DNA of 64,000 bases from Marinococcus luteus. GTDB taxonomy: Bacteria; Bacillota; Bacilli; Bacillales; Marinococcaceae. Location of the stretch: contig NZ_FNNC01000007.1 of assembly GCF_900106595.1 (NCBI RefSeq), positions 124,001-188,000 on the forward strand, given 5' to 3'. The first letter of the stretch is position 1. Each line of letters opens with the position of its first letter. Below the pieces are notes generated by a model. That model had not been told where the DNA came from. It did no database searches and saw nothing but the letters and a program-made list of their open reading frames with translations. Made by a program: the position numbers and the translations under genes. This document shows positions 50,002 to 60,309 of this stretch, in pieces.

Positions 50002-52422
50002 ATGGCATATCCCCACCAACAGATAGAACCCAAATGGCAGTCATACTGGGAGGAAAATGAAATCTTTGCCGTATCCAACGCAGATACCGGCACCCCGAAA
50101 TACTATGCACTGGATATGTTTCCCTACCCTTCCGGAGCCGGCCTGCACGTCGGCCATCCCGAGGGCTACACAGCAACTGACATCACATCAAGGATGAAAC
50201 GCATGCAGGGCTACGATGTGCTGCATCCGATGGGATGGGATGCTTTTGGCCTTCCAGCGGAGCAGTTCGCGCTCGATACCGGAAAAAATCCCCGGGAGTT
50301 CACTCAGGCAAACATTGCCAATTTCAAACGCCAAATTAAGGAACTGGGCTTCTCCTATGACTGGGCCAGGGAAATTAACACGACAGATCCTCATTACTAT
50401 AAATGGACCCAGTGGATTTTCACAAAGCTGTATGAACACGGTCTCGCTTATATTGACGAAGTACCGGTCAACTGGTGCCCGGCGCTTGGAACAGTTCTCG
50501 CCAATGAAGAAGTGATCGATGGAAAAAGCGAGCGCGGCGGTCATCCGGTGGAACGCCGGCCGATGAAGCAGTGGATGCTCAAGATTACAGCCTATGCCGA
50601 TCGTCTGCTTGAAGACCTGGACGGGCTGGACTGGCCGGACAGCATTAAAGAAATGCAGCGCAACTGGATCGGCCGTTCGGAAGGAGCAGAGTTGACCTTT
50701 CACGTTGAAGGAAAGGATCTTTCGTTTGACGTATTTACGACCCGTCCGGATACTTTGTTCGGAGCGACCTACTGCGTGTTTGCCCCGGAGCATGACTATA
50801 TTGGAGAAATTACTACGCCGGAGCAGAAGGAAGCTGTAGAGAAGTACCAGCACGATGCAGCAATGAAAAGTGATCTTGAACGCACAGAGCTGCAGAAGGA
50901 AAAATCCGGCGTATTTACAGGCTCCTACGCTATTAATCCAGTAAACGGGGAAAAAATGCCGATCTGGATAGCTGATTACGTTCTCGCTACATACGGCAGC
51001 GGAGCGATTATGGCCGTGCCGGCGCATGATGAGCGGGACTACGAATTTGCGAAAACATTTGACCTTCCAATTGTGGAAGTAGTTGAAGGCGGAGATACGT
51101 CCAAAGAAGCCTATACGGAGGACGGTCCGCATGTAAGGTCAGAGTTTTTGAATGGTTTATATAAAGACGAGGCCATAGGGAAAATGCTTGAATGGCTTGA
51201 AGAAAAAGATATTGGCCGAAAAAAAACAACCTACCGTCTGCGCGACTGGCTCTTTAGCCGCCAGCGGTACTGGGGGGAGCCGATTCCGGTTATTCACTGG
51301 GAAGACGGTTCGATGACCACGCTTCCTAAAGAAGAGCTGCCGCTTGAGCTCCCGGAAATGGATGAGTTCCGTCCTTCAGGTACAGGCGAATCGCCTCTTG
51401 CCACCAATACCGAATGGCTTGAGGTCACTGATCCGGAAACGGGCATGAAAGGACGCCGGGAAACAAATACAATGCCGCAATGGGCCGGCAGCTGCTGGTA
51501 CTTCCTGCGTTTTGCTGATCCGGATAACGAAGAAGAGCTTGCTTCCAAAGAAGCGCTCGAGAAATGGCTGCCGGTTGATTTGTATATCGGCGGCGCAGAG
51601 CACGCAGTGCTCCACCTGCTGTACGCACGGTTTTGGCACAAGTTTTTATATGATATCGGAGTGGTACCTACAAAAGAACCATTCCAGCGGCTGTATAACC
51701 AGGGAATGATTCTCGGGGAAAACAATGAAAAAATGAGTAAATCAAAAGGGAACGTCGTGAACCCGGATGAAATTATTCGTACCCACGGTGCAGATACGCT
51801 GCGGTTGTATGAAATGTTCATGGGTCCGCTTGATGCTTCGATTGCCTGGTCCAACAGCGGCCTGGACGGAGCGAGACGTTTCCTGGACCGGGTCTGGCGC
51901 TTATTTGTAACCGATGAAGGCTCTATCCGTCCGGAGATCCGGGAGGAAGAAGCATCGGAATCGTTTGCAAGAACGTATCATCAGACGGTGAAAAAGGTAA
52001 CGGAAGAATTCACTGAGCTGCGGTTTAACACCGGTATCAGTCAGCTGATGGTCTTCGTGAACGAAGCGAACAAGCAGGAGACGCTCCCGAAACAGGAATT
52101 AAAAGGGTTTCTTCAGCTGTTGAGCGCTATCGCTCCTCACCTGTCCGAAGAGCTGTGGAGCCGTCTCGGGGAAGAGCGTTCTATATCAAGAAGCAGCTGG
52201 CCGGTGCACGACGAACAGATGCTTATTGAAGAGGAAGTTGAAGTCATCATCCAGGTCAACGGCAAGCTTCGGGCAAAAGCAGTTGTTCCAAGAGATGCCG
52301 ATGAGAAGGACCTTGAATCGGCGGCAATGGAACAGGAAAAAATTGTGCAGGAGCTTGAAGGGAAGACAGTGCGAAAAGTCATTGCCATTCCGGGCAAGCT
52401 TGTAAATATTGTAGCTAATTAA
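50002..52422 (+). CDS. leuS: Leucyl-tRNA synthetase
   Basis: An 806-residue class I synthetase, the usual bacterial length. The HIGH motif appears as HVGH in [16 protein letters not shown] near residue 47; KMSKS is in [17 protein letters not shown] near residue 578. The CP1 editing domain (about 225-415) includes [19 protein letters not shown]. It charges tRNA-Leu and proofreads. AAAGGAGG 9 bases upstream fixes the ATG at 50002; the frame is open to 49867 but that part lies in the leader terminator. Confidence 0.97.
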   Translation: MAYPHQQIEPKWQSYWEENEIFAVSNADTGTPKYYALDMFPYPSGAGLHVGHPEGYTATDITSRMKRMQGYDVLHPMGWDAFGLPAEQFALDTGKNPREFTQANIANFKRQIKELGFSYDWAREINTTDPHYYKWTQWIFTKLYEHGLAYIDEVPVNWCPALGTVLANEEVIDGKSERGGHPVERRPMKQWMLKITAYADRLLEDLDGLDWPDSIKEMQRNWIGRSEGAELTFHVEGKDLSFDVFTTRPDTLFGATYCVFAPEHDYIGEITTPEQKEAVEKYQHDAAMKSDLERTELQKEKSGVFTGSYAINPVNGEKMPIWIADYVLATYGSGAIMAVPAHDERDYEFAKTFDLPIVEVVEGGDTSKEAYTEDGPHVRSEFLNGLYKDEAIGKMLEWLEEKDIGRKKTTYRLRDWLFSRQRYWGEPIPVIHWEDGSMTTLPKEELPLELPEMDEFRPSGTGESPLATNTEWLEVTDPETGMKGRRETNTMPQWAGSCWYFLRFADPDNEEELASKEALEKWLPVDLYIGGAEHAVLHLLYARFWHKFLYDIGVVPTKEPFQRLYNQGMILGENNEKMSKSKGNVVNPDEIIRTHGADTLRLYEMFMGPLDASIAWSNSGLDGARRFLDRVWRLFVTDEGSIRPEIREEEASESFARTYHQTVKKVTEEFTELRFNTGISQLMVFVNEANKQETLPKQELKGFLQLLSAIAPHLSEELWSRLGEERSISRSSWPVHDEQMLIEEEVEVIIQVNGKLRAKAVVPRDADEKDLESAAMEQEKIVQELEGKTVRKVIAIPGKLVNIVAN

Positions 52423-52424
52423 AA

Positions 52425-52455
52425 AAAGCTGGCCGCATTAGCGGTCAGCTTTTTG
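52425..52455. terminator. Bidirectional terminator
   Basis: AAAAAGCTGGCCGC-ATTA-GCGGTCAGCTTTTT between convergent leuS and ytfP. Confidence 0.88.
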
Positions 52456-53740
52456 AATAGGACGGTTGTTTTTCGGATTCCGCAGTTGGCTGCCCGGAAG
52501 CCGCTTTTCCTGCGGTATAGCCGGTGGAAAAGGCACAGGTGATATTAAAGCCACCGGTGTATCCGTGAATGTCTAAAATTTCCCCGCAGAAAAATAATCC
52601 GCTTTTCAGTCTGGATTCAAGCCGTTTTGGAAACACTTCTTTGATGGACACCCCGCCGCCTGTCACAAATGCTTCTTCAATGGAAAGCGTTCCGTCTGCC
52701 GGGAAACGGAAATCGGTAAATAGGAGAGCAAGGGCACGCAGTTTTTTATTCGTTGCCTCACCGATGGTCATCGTGCTGGAAATGCCTGCTTCCTGCAGAA
52801 AAAACAGCAGCAGCCGTTCCATGGTAAGACCCTTGAGGGCATTTTTAACCGTTTTTGCTTCATGTGTTTTTTTCAGCGAAACGAGCCGCTGAAACATGGA
52901 TTCATGGTTTTCCTCGGGATAGAGGGAAAGGCCGAGCTCTATTTGTTCGGCTTTGTATTTTTTTAAAGCTTTCACCACATACTGGCTGCATCTAAGGCCA
53001 ATCGGTCCGGAAACACCAAAATGGGTGAAGATCATGTCCCCGGTATGGGTTTTAATGGCTTTGCCGCCCGGCCGGTAAACAGTCAGGGAGACGCCGGAGA
53101 GCGAAATGCCCTGAAGCGTTCGGTCCTGGATATAGGTTGCCGGAGAAGTGATGGGCACCTCCGTCGGATACAGCTCCGTAATTGTATGTCCGGCCGCCTC
53201 CGCCCAGGGATAGCCGTCCCCGGTGGAACCGGTTTTTGGTACGGATTTGCCTCCGGCTGCAATAATAACGCGGTCAGCTTGAAGGTAGGTGCTGTCTTCT
53301 AAATAAAGCCCCTGGACCTGGGTGTCGCCGTAATCGATGGAAGCGACTTTGGTGTTGGTGCGTGTCTGGACCCCGAGCCGTTCCATTTCGTTGAGCAGTG
53401 TATTCACGACAGTTATGGCTTTATCGTTAATAGGGAACATTCGGCCCATGTCTTCTTCCTTCAGGTCGATGCCAAGATTTTCGAAAAAGCGGATAATATT
53501 TTCATTATCAAAAATGGAAAATGGACTGTGCATAAATTTGCCGTTGCCGGGAATGTGTTCGATCAGCTCTTTGCGTTCCATGCGGTTAGTGACGTTGCAG
53601 CGGCCGCCGCCGGAAATGGCAAGCTTCCTTCCAAGCTTGGATCCCTTATCTATTAATGTGACATTGGCGCCGTGCTCTGCAGCAGCAACCGAGGCCATCA
53701 AACCTGCAGGACCGCCGCCGATAACAATGACGTTCGTCAT
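52445..53740 (-). CDS. ytfP: BaiN/HI0933-family flavoprotein (YtfP-like)
   Basis: A 431-residue FAD flavoprotein. The dinucleotide motif VIVIGGGPAGLMASVAAAEH opens it, followed by KLGRKLAISGGGRCNVTN, diagnostic of the HI0933/YtfP/BaiN family. The C-terminal FAD segment is GLFFCGEILDIHGYTGGFNI. Reductase activity on steroids is known for BaiN of gut bacteria; the role in Bacillaceae is unknown. AAGGAGAG before the ATG at 53740. Confidence 0.92.
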   Translation of the reverse strand: MTNVIVIGGGPAGLMASVAAAEHGANVTLIDKGSKLGRKLAISGGGRCNVTNRMERKELIEHIPGNGKFMHSPFSIFDNENIIRFFENLGIDLKEEDMGRMFPINDKAITVVNTLLNEMERLGVQTRTNTKVASIDYGDTQVQGLYLEDSTYLQADRVIIAAGGKSVPKTGSTGDGYPWAEAAGHTITELYPTEVPITSPATYIQDRTLQGISLSGVSLTVYRPGGKAIKTHTGDMIFTHFGVSGPIGLRCSQYVVKALKKYKAEQIELGLSLYPEENHESMFQRLVSLKKTHEAKTVKNALKGLTMERLLLFFLQEAGISSTMTIGEATNKKLRALALLFTDFRFPADGTLSIEEAFVTGGGVSIKEVFPKRLESRLKSGLFFCGEILDIHGYTGGFNITCAFSTGYTAGKAASGQPTAESEKQPSYSKS

Positions 53741-53872
53741 TTATTTATTCTCTCCTTACGACTGCGAAGCATATACTCATGAAGATTAAAATGCTTCGTA
53801 ATCGGTTATAATAGCTGTATTGTATCATAAGAGAAAATTTATATTTACACAAGCATAAAGGAGGCGGATGCA

Positions 53873-54277
53873 ATGCTGCGAAAGCTTGACTTATCTACAA
53901 ATGAACATGCAGAAATGATAGATGTTACCGAGAAGATCCGTACGTATGTAAAAGAGGAGGGCCTTGACCACGGAGCGGTGATCGTCTACTCCCCGCATAC
54001 GACGGCTGGAATTACTGTAAATGAGAACGCTGATCCAAATGTCCAGCATGATATGCTCATGCGTCTCGATGAAGTGTATCCCTGGGAGCATGAAAAATAC
54101 CGGCACGCCGAAGGAAACTCTGCCTCGCACTTAAAAGCAAGTACAATGGGGACGCAGCAGACAATCATTGTAGAGCAGGGAGAACTTGTGCTCGGTACAT
54201 GGCAGGGCATCTATTTTTGTGAATTTGACGGCCCGAGAAAGCGTACATTTTACATTAAAGGATTAAGTGACGTATAA
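53873..54277 (+). CDS. yjbQ: YjbQ family protein (UPF0047)
   Basis: A 134-residue protein of the YjbQ/UPF0047 family, with the conserved [20 protein letters not shown] and final [14 protein letters not shown]. Members have weak thiamine-phosphate synthase activity, but the main role is unknown. AAGGAGG is upstream of the ATG. Single gene with terminator. Confidence 0.92.
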   Translation: MLRKLDLSTNEHAEMIDVTEKIRTYVKEEGLDHGAVIVYSPHTTAGITVNENADPNVQHDMLMRLDEVYPWEHEKYRHAEGNSASHLKASTMGTQQTIIVEQGELVLGTWQGIYFCEFDGPRKRTFYIKGLSDV

Positions 54278-54286
54278 GAAAAAGTA

Positions 54287-54318
54287 CGCCCGTTTATGGT
54301 GAACGGGCGCTTTCTTTT
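54287..54318 (+). terminator. Rho-independent terminator
   Basis: CGCCCGTT-TATGGTG-AACGGGCG followed by TTTCTTTT. Confidence 0.8.
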
Positions 54319-54424
54319 GCCTTCGGTATTAATTTTCAGGCAAAGGGACGCCAGAATGGAAAATAGTGTGGTAAAATTCGCATAGAGAGCACAAGACGAT
54401 TACACGATGGAGCTGAACATAAGA

Positions 54425-56029
54425 ATGTCTGATTCAAAATTTTTGCGGGGAACGCTTCTTTTAAGCATAGCGACGTTTATTTCAAAATTTTTAGGAATGA
54501 TTTACATATTTCCTTTCGCAGCCATGGTTGGCCAGCAGGGGATCGCACTTTATCAATACGGCTACCAGCCGTACACATTAATGCTTAGCGTGGCCACGCT
54601 TGGGATACCAATGGCTATGTCAAAGTTTGTATCCAAATATAACGCGATGGGAGATTTTGAAACAGGCCGAAGGTTGTTTAAGTCGGGTCTTTTTTTTATG
54701 ACTCTTACCGGGATTGCAGCGTTCCTTATTTTATTTTTGGGCGCTCCCCTTATCGTAAATTTAATCTCATTTGATTCGAGTGAAGCTTTTACGTCAGATG
54801 ATATTGTATTTACGATCCGCATGGTCAGCTTTGCTTTAATGATAATTCCAACGATGGCAATCATGAGAGGTTTTTTTCAGGGGCATCAGTCGATGGGACC
54901 GACAGCGGTCTCCCAGGTTATTGAGCAGATTGTACGGATTGTATTCATTTTGGCAATGGCTTTGTTTATTCTGTATGCCGTCGATGGAAATCTTGGAACA
55001 GCTATTGGCTTTGCCACCTTCGGAGCGTTTGTAGGTGGGCTGGCAAGCATGGCCGTTCTGGTTTTTTACTGGAAAAAAAGGCAGCGCTTTTTGCAGCAGG
55101 AGCAGGCAGAAAGCAAGGTATCGAGTGACCTTCCGCTAACAAGCATGTACAGTGAGCTCATCCGGTACGCGCTGCCGCTGTCCTTTGTCGGCCTGGCAAT
55201 TCCACTGTTTCAGATGGTGGACATGTTCACCTTCACCCGGGCGCTGGAGCAGACCGGGGAGTGGACGTCCGGACAGATTCAGACCGCATACGGCGCGTTT
55301 GCGGGATCCTCCCATAAGCTGATTCTCATCCCAGTAGCAATAGCTACGGCAATGTCAATTACCCTTATTCCGACCATCACCAAATCCTTCACAGGCAATG
55401 ATCAGGATCTGCTGCAGCGCCAGATTACGCAGACGTACCAGGTGATTTTGTTTTTATCGGTGCCTGCCGCGGTCGGACTGTCGCTGCTTGCGAGGCCAAC
55501 ATTTGGCGTGTTGTTTGGGACAGAGTCACTGGAAATAGGCAGCTACGTGCTGCAGCATTACGCGTACGCGGCGATCGTTTTTTCCCTTTTCTCAGTGAGT
55601 GCAGCGGTGCTGCAGGGGATTAACCGCCAGAAATATGCCATTGCCTCCCTGCTGCTCGGTTTACTGGTGAAAATTATCAGTGCTTACGTCCTTCTTTTGC
55701 TTCTCGGACCGGTCGGCGGAATTTACAGCACGATTATTGGATTTGCTTGTGGAGTAATATTTAACGCCTGGGCGATTGCGAAGTTTACCGGTTTTCATTT
55801 CGGAGGGGTCTCGCGCCGGGCGGGCACAGTAGTTCTTTTATCTGCAGTAATGGGCATTGGGGTCTTAATTACAAGAAACGGTATGGAAGTCTTATTTAGC
55901 GGAAACGGCTGGATGGATTTATTTATGGTAGAAATTATCAGTGTCGGTGTCGGCGGAGTGCTGTTTATGGCCCTTGCCATGAAGAGCGGTCTGGCGGAAA
56001 AAGTGCTTGGAAAACGCTTTTCGGCGTAG
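54425..56029 (+). CDS. ytgP: MurJ-type lipid II flippase (YtgP-like, MOP superfamily)
   Basis: A 534-residue protein with about fourteen membrane helices of the MOP superfamily (FLRGTLLLSIATFISKFLGM at the N-terminus, NAMGDFETGRRLFKSGLFFM loop). YtgP of Bacillus subtilis can supply MurJ lipid II flippase function, so this protein likely moves lipid-linked cell-wall precursors outward. SpoVB is an alternative paralogue. GGAG is 12 bases before ATG 54425; ATG 54407 has no site. It is followed by an FtsW-type SEDS gene. Confidence 0.85.
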   Translation: MSDSKFLRGTLLLSIATFISKFLGMIYIFPFAAMVGQQGIALYQYGYQPYTLMLSVATLGIPMAMSKFVSKYNAMGDFETGRRLFKSGLFFMTLTGIAAFLILFLGAPLIVNLISFDSSEAFTSDDIVFTIRMVSFALMIIPTMAIMRGFFQGHQSMGPTAVSQVIEQIVRIVFILAMALFILYAVDGNLGTAIGFATFGAFVGGLASMAVLVFYWKKRQRFLQQEQAESKVSSDLPLTSMYSELIRYALPLSFVGLAIPLFQMVDMFTFTRALEQTGEWTSGQIQTAYGAFAGSSHKLILIPVAIATAMSITLIPTITKSFTGNDQDLLQRQITQTYQVILFLSVPAAVGLSLLARPTFGVLFGTESLEIGSYVLQHYAYAAIVFSLFSVSAAVLQGINRQKYAIASLLLGLLVKIISAYVLLLLLGPVGGIYSTIIGFACGVIFNAWAIAKFTGFHFGGVSRRAGTVVLLSAVMGIGVLITRNGMEVLFSGNGWMDLFMVEIISVGVGGVLFMALAMKSGLAEKVLGKRFSA

Positions 56030-56150
56030 AGAAAACTCCTGCTTTCTAATCTTTTGTTCAGGCAGGGATGGTGATATAATTAATACACTTTATGGAAATG
56101 AGACAAACGCATCAAGCCGCCCAAAAACAGCGCGGCATTAGAGGTGAAAC

Positions 56151-57302
56151 ATGAAAACGTGGAGATATAAAGATTATGACTGGCTCTTGATCGGTGCGGT
56201 CGCGCTCTTAACATTATTTGGCATCGTTATGGTGTACAGCGCAAGTTTTCCGCTCGGAATGAGGGCTTATGATGATGCGGCCTTTTTTCTTAAGCGGCAG
56301 ATAATGTTTTTTATTATTGGAATAGGCGTGTTTGCTTTCATGATGCATGTGCCTTATGAAAAATGGAAAAAAACAACGCCGTTATTGATAGGATTATCTA
56401 TCTTTTTACTTATGCTCGTGCTTGTAGTAGGCAATGAAGTGAACGGGGCGAAAAGCTGGATCGGTTTTGGTCCGGTAAACATTCAGCCCGCAGAATTTGT
56501 GAAATTGAGTTTGATTATTTATCTGGCTCAGGTCTACTCCCAGAAACAAAAGTATATTGACTCGTTTACGAAGGGGGTCATGCCTCCGCTGGTCGTTGTT
56601 GCCGTGCTGCTTGGGTTTATCGTGATGCAGCCTGACGTCGGGACAGCTGCGGCTCTGATGATGACAACAATTGTAATTGTCTTTTTATCAGGAGCAAAGT
56701 TCCGGCATATGTTTATGCTCGGGGGAGTGGCTGCAGCGCTGTTTGCTTATATTGCGCTGACAGAGCCCTATCGTCTGGCCCGGCTTGTATCCTTTATGGA
56801 TCCGTTTGCGAATGAAGAAGCGGTTGGAGGAGGGAGTTTTCAGCTGATTCAGGGCTACATTGCGATTGCCCACGGTGGGCTGTTCGGTGTGGGCTTGGGG
56901 GAGAGCGTACAGAAAATGAATTACCTTCCTGAGGCGCACACGGACTTTATTATCCCGATTATCGCTGAAGAGCTTGGAATTTTTGGGGTTCTGCTTGTCG
57001 TAGGTCTGCTGGGCGTTATCGCCTGGCGGGGCATAAAAATCGGGCTTAGTGCTAAAGGACAATTTGGCACCCTTCTCGCTTTTGGTATTGTTTTTCAGCT
57101 CCTCAGTCAGGCTGTCATTAATGCTGGAGCTGTAGCGGGCATGATGCCGATTACCGGCCTGCCATTTCCGCTTCTGAGCTACGGGGGCTCCTCCTTATTA
57201 ATAACTCTGGCGATGCTTGGACTGCTGGCAAACATCTCCAGAAATAACAACCGCCTTGCCCGGGTCCAGGATCAGGGGATCAATAAACCAACTTCCGCAT
57301 AG
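56151..57302 (+). CDS. ftsW: FtsW-type SEDS peptidoglycan polymerase
   Basis: A 383-residue SEDS protein with ten membrane helices. Family segments are IGFGPVNIQPAEFVKLSLI (W-catalytic region), DVGTAAALM, GGLFGVGLGESVQKMNYLPE and HTDFIIPIIAEELG, the last two characteristic of FtsW rather than RodA; the catalytic Asp of the SEDS family is at the PDVGT region. It polymerises lipid II at the division site with a class B PBP. GAGGTGAAAC before the ATG. It stands 120 bases after the flippase gene. Confidence 0.85.
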   Translation: MKTWRYKDYDWLLIGAVALLTLFGIVMVYSASFPLGMRAYDDAAFFLKRQIMFFIIGIGVFAFMMHVPYEKWKKTTPLLIGLSIFLLMLVLVVGNEVNGAKSWIGFGPVNIQPAEFVKLSLIIYLAQVYSQKQKYIDSFTKGVMPPLVVVAVLLGFIVMQPDVGTAAALMMTTIVIVFLSGAKFRHMFMLGGVAAALFAYIALTEPYRLARLVSFMDPFANEEAVGGGSFQLIQGYIAIAHGGLFGVGLGESVQKMNYLPEAHTDFIIPIIAEELGIFGVLLVVGLLGVIAWRGIKIGLSAKGQFGTLLAFGIVFQLLSQAVINAGAVAGMMPITGLPFPLLSYGGSSLLITLAMLGLLANISRNNNRLARVQDQGINKPTSA

Positions 57303-57307
57303 TGTGA

Positions 57308-57337
57308 AGAGACGTTGTTAACAGCAACGTCTCTTTT
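57308..57337 (+). terminator. Rho-independent terminator
   Basis: AGAGACGTTG-TTAACAG-CAACGTCTCT followed by TTTT. Confidence 0.88.
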
Positions 57338-57409
57338 TCAGACTGGCAGACAGAAACCGGCTTTGAGGTGTTAAAACCAGAATCATCGAAATGTATTGGA
57401 GGAACAAAA

Positions 57410-58087
57410 ATGTTAGTAGTGGGAGCCGGGAGGCTGGCAAAGCTTGTAGCAGTGAAAAGTAAGCCCACGTCCGTCTCTGTAATGTACCGGGGCGGGGAAA
57501 AGGCCTGGATGAAGGAAACAAAAAAAGAGATTTCGCGGGTGGATGAGCTGGAGCTTCCCCGTTATCCCTATATATTTTTAGCGCTGCCCCCTGCCGGAAT
57601 TAAAGATTTTATTTACTGGCACGGTCCGTATCTGGCTGAGGGAACTGTAATATACATCCCGGCAACCTCGCTTTACACTGATCAGGTGGAAGTGCCTGCC
57701 CATGTACGGAAGGCCGCAGCCAAATTTGCGGGGCATGCCGAAAGAGCCGCAGCCGGCGAGGGAGAAAATGTTTTTGTCGTTAACAGCTCCAGAAGCAGTG
57801 ATCGCAAATATCTTCAAGAATGGCTGGGAGATGCATTTACAGTTATAGAGGGAAGCGAGCAGGAGGTGGAAACGGCAAATAAGGCAGCGGTGGAAGAAAC
57901 GCTGCGGATGATAGTAAATCTTGAAAAACGGCTGCAGGAGCAGAACGTCTCAAAAACAGTACAGCAGGCTGTTCTCCGCCAGATTCCGGCCGGAGTTATT
58001 GAAGCTCATATGAACGGATCGCACGGAGAATTTGCTGCAGGAATTCTCGAACAGATGGAAAGAGGTGATCGGCATGAGAATGGATAA
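57410..58087 (+). CDS. Rossmann-fold NAD(P)-binding protein, unassigned
   Basis: A 225-residue protein starting MLVVGAGRLAKLVAVKSK, a GxGxxA-type nucleotide-binding motif like those of pyrroline-5-carboxylate reductase or F420-dependent oxidoreductases. YIFLALPPAGIKDFIYW and GTVIYIPATSLYT continue the fold. The C-terminal 70 residues are helical (VETANKAAVEETLRMIVNLE). GGAGG is 9 bases before the ATG at 57410. Its end overlaps the next gene by 14 bases. Function unknown. Confidence 0.7.
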   Translation: MLVVGAGRLAKLVAVKSKPTSVSVMYRGGEKAWMKETKKEISRVDELELPRYPYIFLALPPAGIKDFIYWHGPYLAEGTVIYIPATSLYTDQVEVPAHVRKAAAKFAGHAERAAAGEGENVFVVNSSRSSDRKYLQEWLGDAFTVIEGSEQEVETANKAAVEETLRMIVNLEKRLQEQNVSKTVQQAVLRQIPAGVIEAHMNGSHGEFAAGILEQMERGDRHENG

Positions 58088-58820
58088 ATTACTGGCGGAA
58101 TTAGGCTATGGAACCCGCAAGGAAGTAAAAAAAATGCTGAAAAAAGGAGGCGTCTTTGTCGACGGGGAGCCGGTGAACAACGGAGCGGTCCAGGTGGATC
58201 CTGAAGAGCAGCGGGTCAGCGTGTTCGGTGAGGACATTCACTACACTGAATTTGTTTATTATCTAATGCATAAACCAGCAGGAGTCATCAGTGCTACAGA
58301 AGACAGCGTTCATGATACGGTTCTGGATATTTTAGAACAGGAAGACGCGGTCAGAGAGCCTTTTCCGGTGGGCAGGCTTGATATTGACACTGAAGGATTG
58401 CTTCTGTTGACTAACGACGGCAAGCTTAACCATTTTCTTACGTCACCGAAGCATGGGGTGGTAAAAATATACCGGGCGGTACTCGAACAGCCGATAGAAG
58501 AAAAGAATATTGAACATTTCAAAAAAGGTGTAAAGCTTGATGACGGCTATGTTTGTAAGCCTGCGGTTCTGCGGAGAGTGCCCGATACTCAGCGGGAAGT
58601 GTATGTGGAAGTAACAGAAGGGAAATTTCACCAGGTGAAACGGATGTTTGAGGCTGTGGGTAATGAAGTCGTTTATTTAAAAAGAGAATCATTCGGCCGG
58701 CTGTCGCTCGACGAGGATTTACTGCCGGGGGAGTATCGGGAGTTAAATGATGATGAAATTCAGCTGCTCCGGGACAGCGTCGGGGAAAAATCAGAGGGAG
58801 CAGACAGCGATGAGCTGTAG
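58074..58820 (+). CDS. ytzG: RsuA-family 16S rRNA pseudouridine synthase (YtzG-like)
   Basis: A 248-residue enzyme with an N-terminal S4 RNA-binding domain (MRMDKLLAELGYGTRKEVKK) and the catalytic domain with the active Asp in PVGRLDIDTEGLLLLTNDG. This family makes pseudouridine in 16S rRNA (position 516 in E. coli numbering for RsuA). AGAGGTGAT lies before ATG 58074. Its start lies in the end of the Rossmann gene and its stop overlaps the next gene by 11 bases: tight coupling. Confidence 0.92.
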   Translation: MRMDKLLAELGYGTRKEVKKMLKKGGVFVDGEPVNNGAVQVDPEEQRVSVFGEDIHYTEFVYYLMHKPAGVISATEDSVHDTVLDILEQEDAVREPFPVGRLDIDTEGLLLLTNDGKLNHFLTSPKHGVVKIYRAVLEQPIEEKNIEHFKKGVKLDDGYVCKPAVLRRVPDTQREVYVEVTEGKFHQVKRMFEAVGNEVVYLKRESFGRLSLDEDLLPGEYRELNDDEIQLLRDSVGEKSEGADSDEL

Positions 58821-60261
58821 ACTGCTGAGTGCAGACCTGGGAACGACGTCTTTAAAAGTAATGATACTGAACGGAGGAGGTCAGGTGGAGGGAAGTGTCT
58901 CAGAGCCTGTCCATACATATACCGATGGAGGGAATCACGAACAGAAGCCCCCAGAATGGTGGCAGACCTTTAGAAAAGCGTGCAGAACTCTTCAGAGTAA
59001 CGGGATTGACCTAAACGTTGATGGAGTGGTGTGCACCGGACAGATGGAGGATTTTATCCCTTTTAAAGACGGAAGAGCAGAAACGGCCATCCTTTATTCT
59101 GATACCAGAGGAAGCAGAGAATTAACAAAAAGGCATTTGCCTCCGGATGTTGTAACAGCATTTACGGGAAACGACTGGAGAGCAACGACACCTTTAATGA
59201 AGTGGATGGCAGACGAATTCCCAGAGCAGTGGGACCAGGTACTCTTTGGTTCTAAGGATTATTTAATCTACCGTTTAACGGGCGCATCAGTCTGCGATCC
59301 GGTAAATGGCACTGTGACAGGAATGATGAACATACATACAAGGGCGTGGGAAGAAAAGCTGTGGGAAGGGAGCGGAATTTTCCGGCGTCAGCTTCCCCGT
59401 CTTTTGGAGCCCGAAGAAACAGCAGGCTATGTATTAAAGGAGGCTGCCAGTCAGACAGGAATACCAGCTGGAACTCCCGTTTACTGCGGTCTTGGGGACG
59501 GAGGCGCGGTGACTCTTGCTGCCAGTGCTCATGCGGGTAATGACGAAGGCTACGCCTACGCAGGAACAACAGGCTGGACGGCGGTGCCTGCCGATACGCT
59601 GACCGTGTCAGAAGAAGGCAGTGTGTTTCATCTGGCCGCGCCTCAACAAGGCCGGTTTATTAAAATTATGCCCCTCCTCAACATGGGAAATGTTCATCAA
59701 TGGGCGGTGCATACGTGGTGCGGAGGCGACTTCGAAGCTTTTGAAAAACTGATTGCCGAGCCGGCTTCTGTGTCCGGATCGCTCTTGTTTATCCCGTATT
59801 TAAATGGAGAAAGGAATCCGGTAATTGATGAGAAAGCGAAGGGTGCGTTTATCGGCATCGACGGCCAGGTGACGCAGGCGCACATGGCCAGGGCGGTGCT
59901 TGAAGGTCTGGCTTTTTCTTTAAAGCAGACCTTTTTTCAGGCCGGCGTTACTTCCTCTACGCTATTTCTTGTTGGTGGCGGCACAAAAAGCAGAGCTTTT
60001 CGGCAGACAGTCGCAGATGTGTTTCAATGCAGAGTGCAGGTGAGTGCCGAGCAGGAGCTCCTGGCTTCATTTGGAGCAGCAGCATGCGGCTTTAGAGCTA
60101 TTCATAAATGCTCCTGGGAGGAGGCAGCGCGGGCAGTGCAAAGTGTGGACGAAGAAGAAATTATTGTCGCCCCTGACGTATCAAAAAAAGAAAAATTAGA
60201 GCGGAAGGAACGCCTTTTTATCGAAGCAGCCGGAAGAATGCGAGGGCTTTTTAATACGTGA
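58810..60261 (+). CDS. FGGY-family carbohydrate kinase (gluconate/xylulose kinase-like)
   Basis: A 483-residue sugar kinase of the FGGY family. LLSADLGTTSLKVMIL is the N-terminal phosphate-1 motif, GVVCTGQMEDFIPF the substrate segment, and LFLVGGGTKSRAFRQTVADV the C-terminal FGGY signature. It resembles xylulokinase and gluconokinase; the exact sugar is unclear. ATG at 58810 overlaps the pseudouridine-synthase stop and has GGGAG 9 bases upstream. No sugar transporter or isomerase is adjacent. Confidence 0.88.
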   Translation: MSCRLLSADLGTTSLKVMILNGGGQVEGSVSEPVHTYTDGGNHEQKPPEWWQTFRKACRTLQSNGIDLNVDGVVCTGQMEDFIPFKDGRAETAILYSDTRGSRELTKRHLPPDVVTAFTGNDWRATTPLMKWMADEFPEQWDQVLFGSKDYLIYRLTGASVCDPVNGTVTGMMNIHTRAWEEKLWEGSGIFRRQLPRLLEPEETAGYVLKEAASQTGIPAGTPVYCGLGDGGAVTLAASAHAGNDEGYAYAGTTGWTAVPADTLTVSEEGSVFHLAAPQQGRFIKIMPLLNMGNVHQWAVHTWCGGDFEAFEKLIAEPASVSGSLLFIPYLNGERNPVIDEKAKGAFIGIDGQVTQAHMARAVLEGLAFSLKQTFFQAGVTSSTLFLVGGGTKSRAFRQTVADVFQCRVQVSAEQELLASFGAAACGFRAIHKCSWEEAARAVQSVDEEEIIVAPDVSKKEKLERKERLFIEAAGRMRGLFNT

Positions 60262-60290
60262 AAAAGCGCCGGGAGTTTAATTCCGGCGCC
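60261..60290 (-). terminator. Terminator of the ytzE-like gene
   Basis: GGCGCCGG...CCGGCGC with a T-run on the minus strand, just beyond the minus-strand gene end at 60310. Confidence 0.7.
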
Positions 60291-60309
60291 GCGCATAGAT
60301 ATAATCATT

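Noticed and set aside
50188-51132. Long minus-strand frame inside leuS
   Set aside because: Antisense shadow of a conserved gene; composition and lack of a binding site speak against coding.
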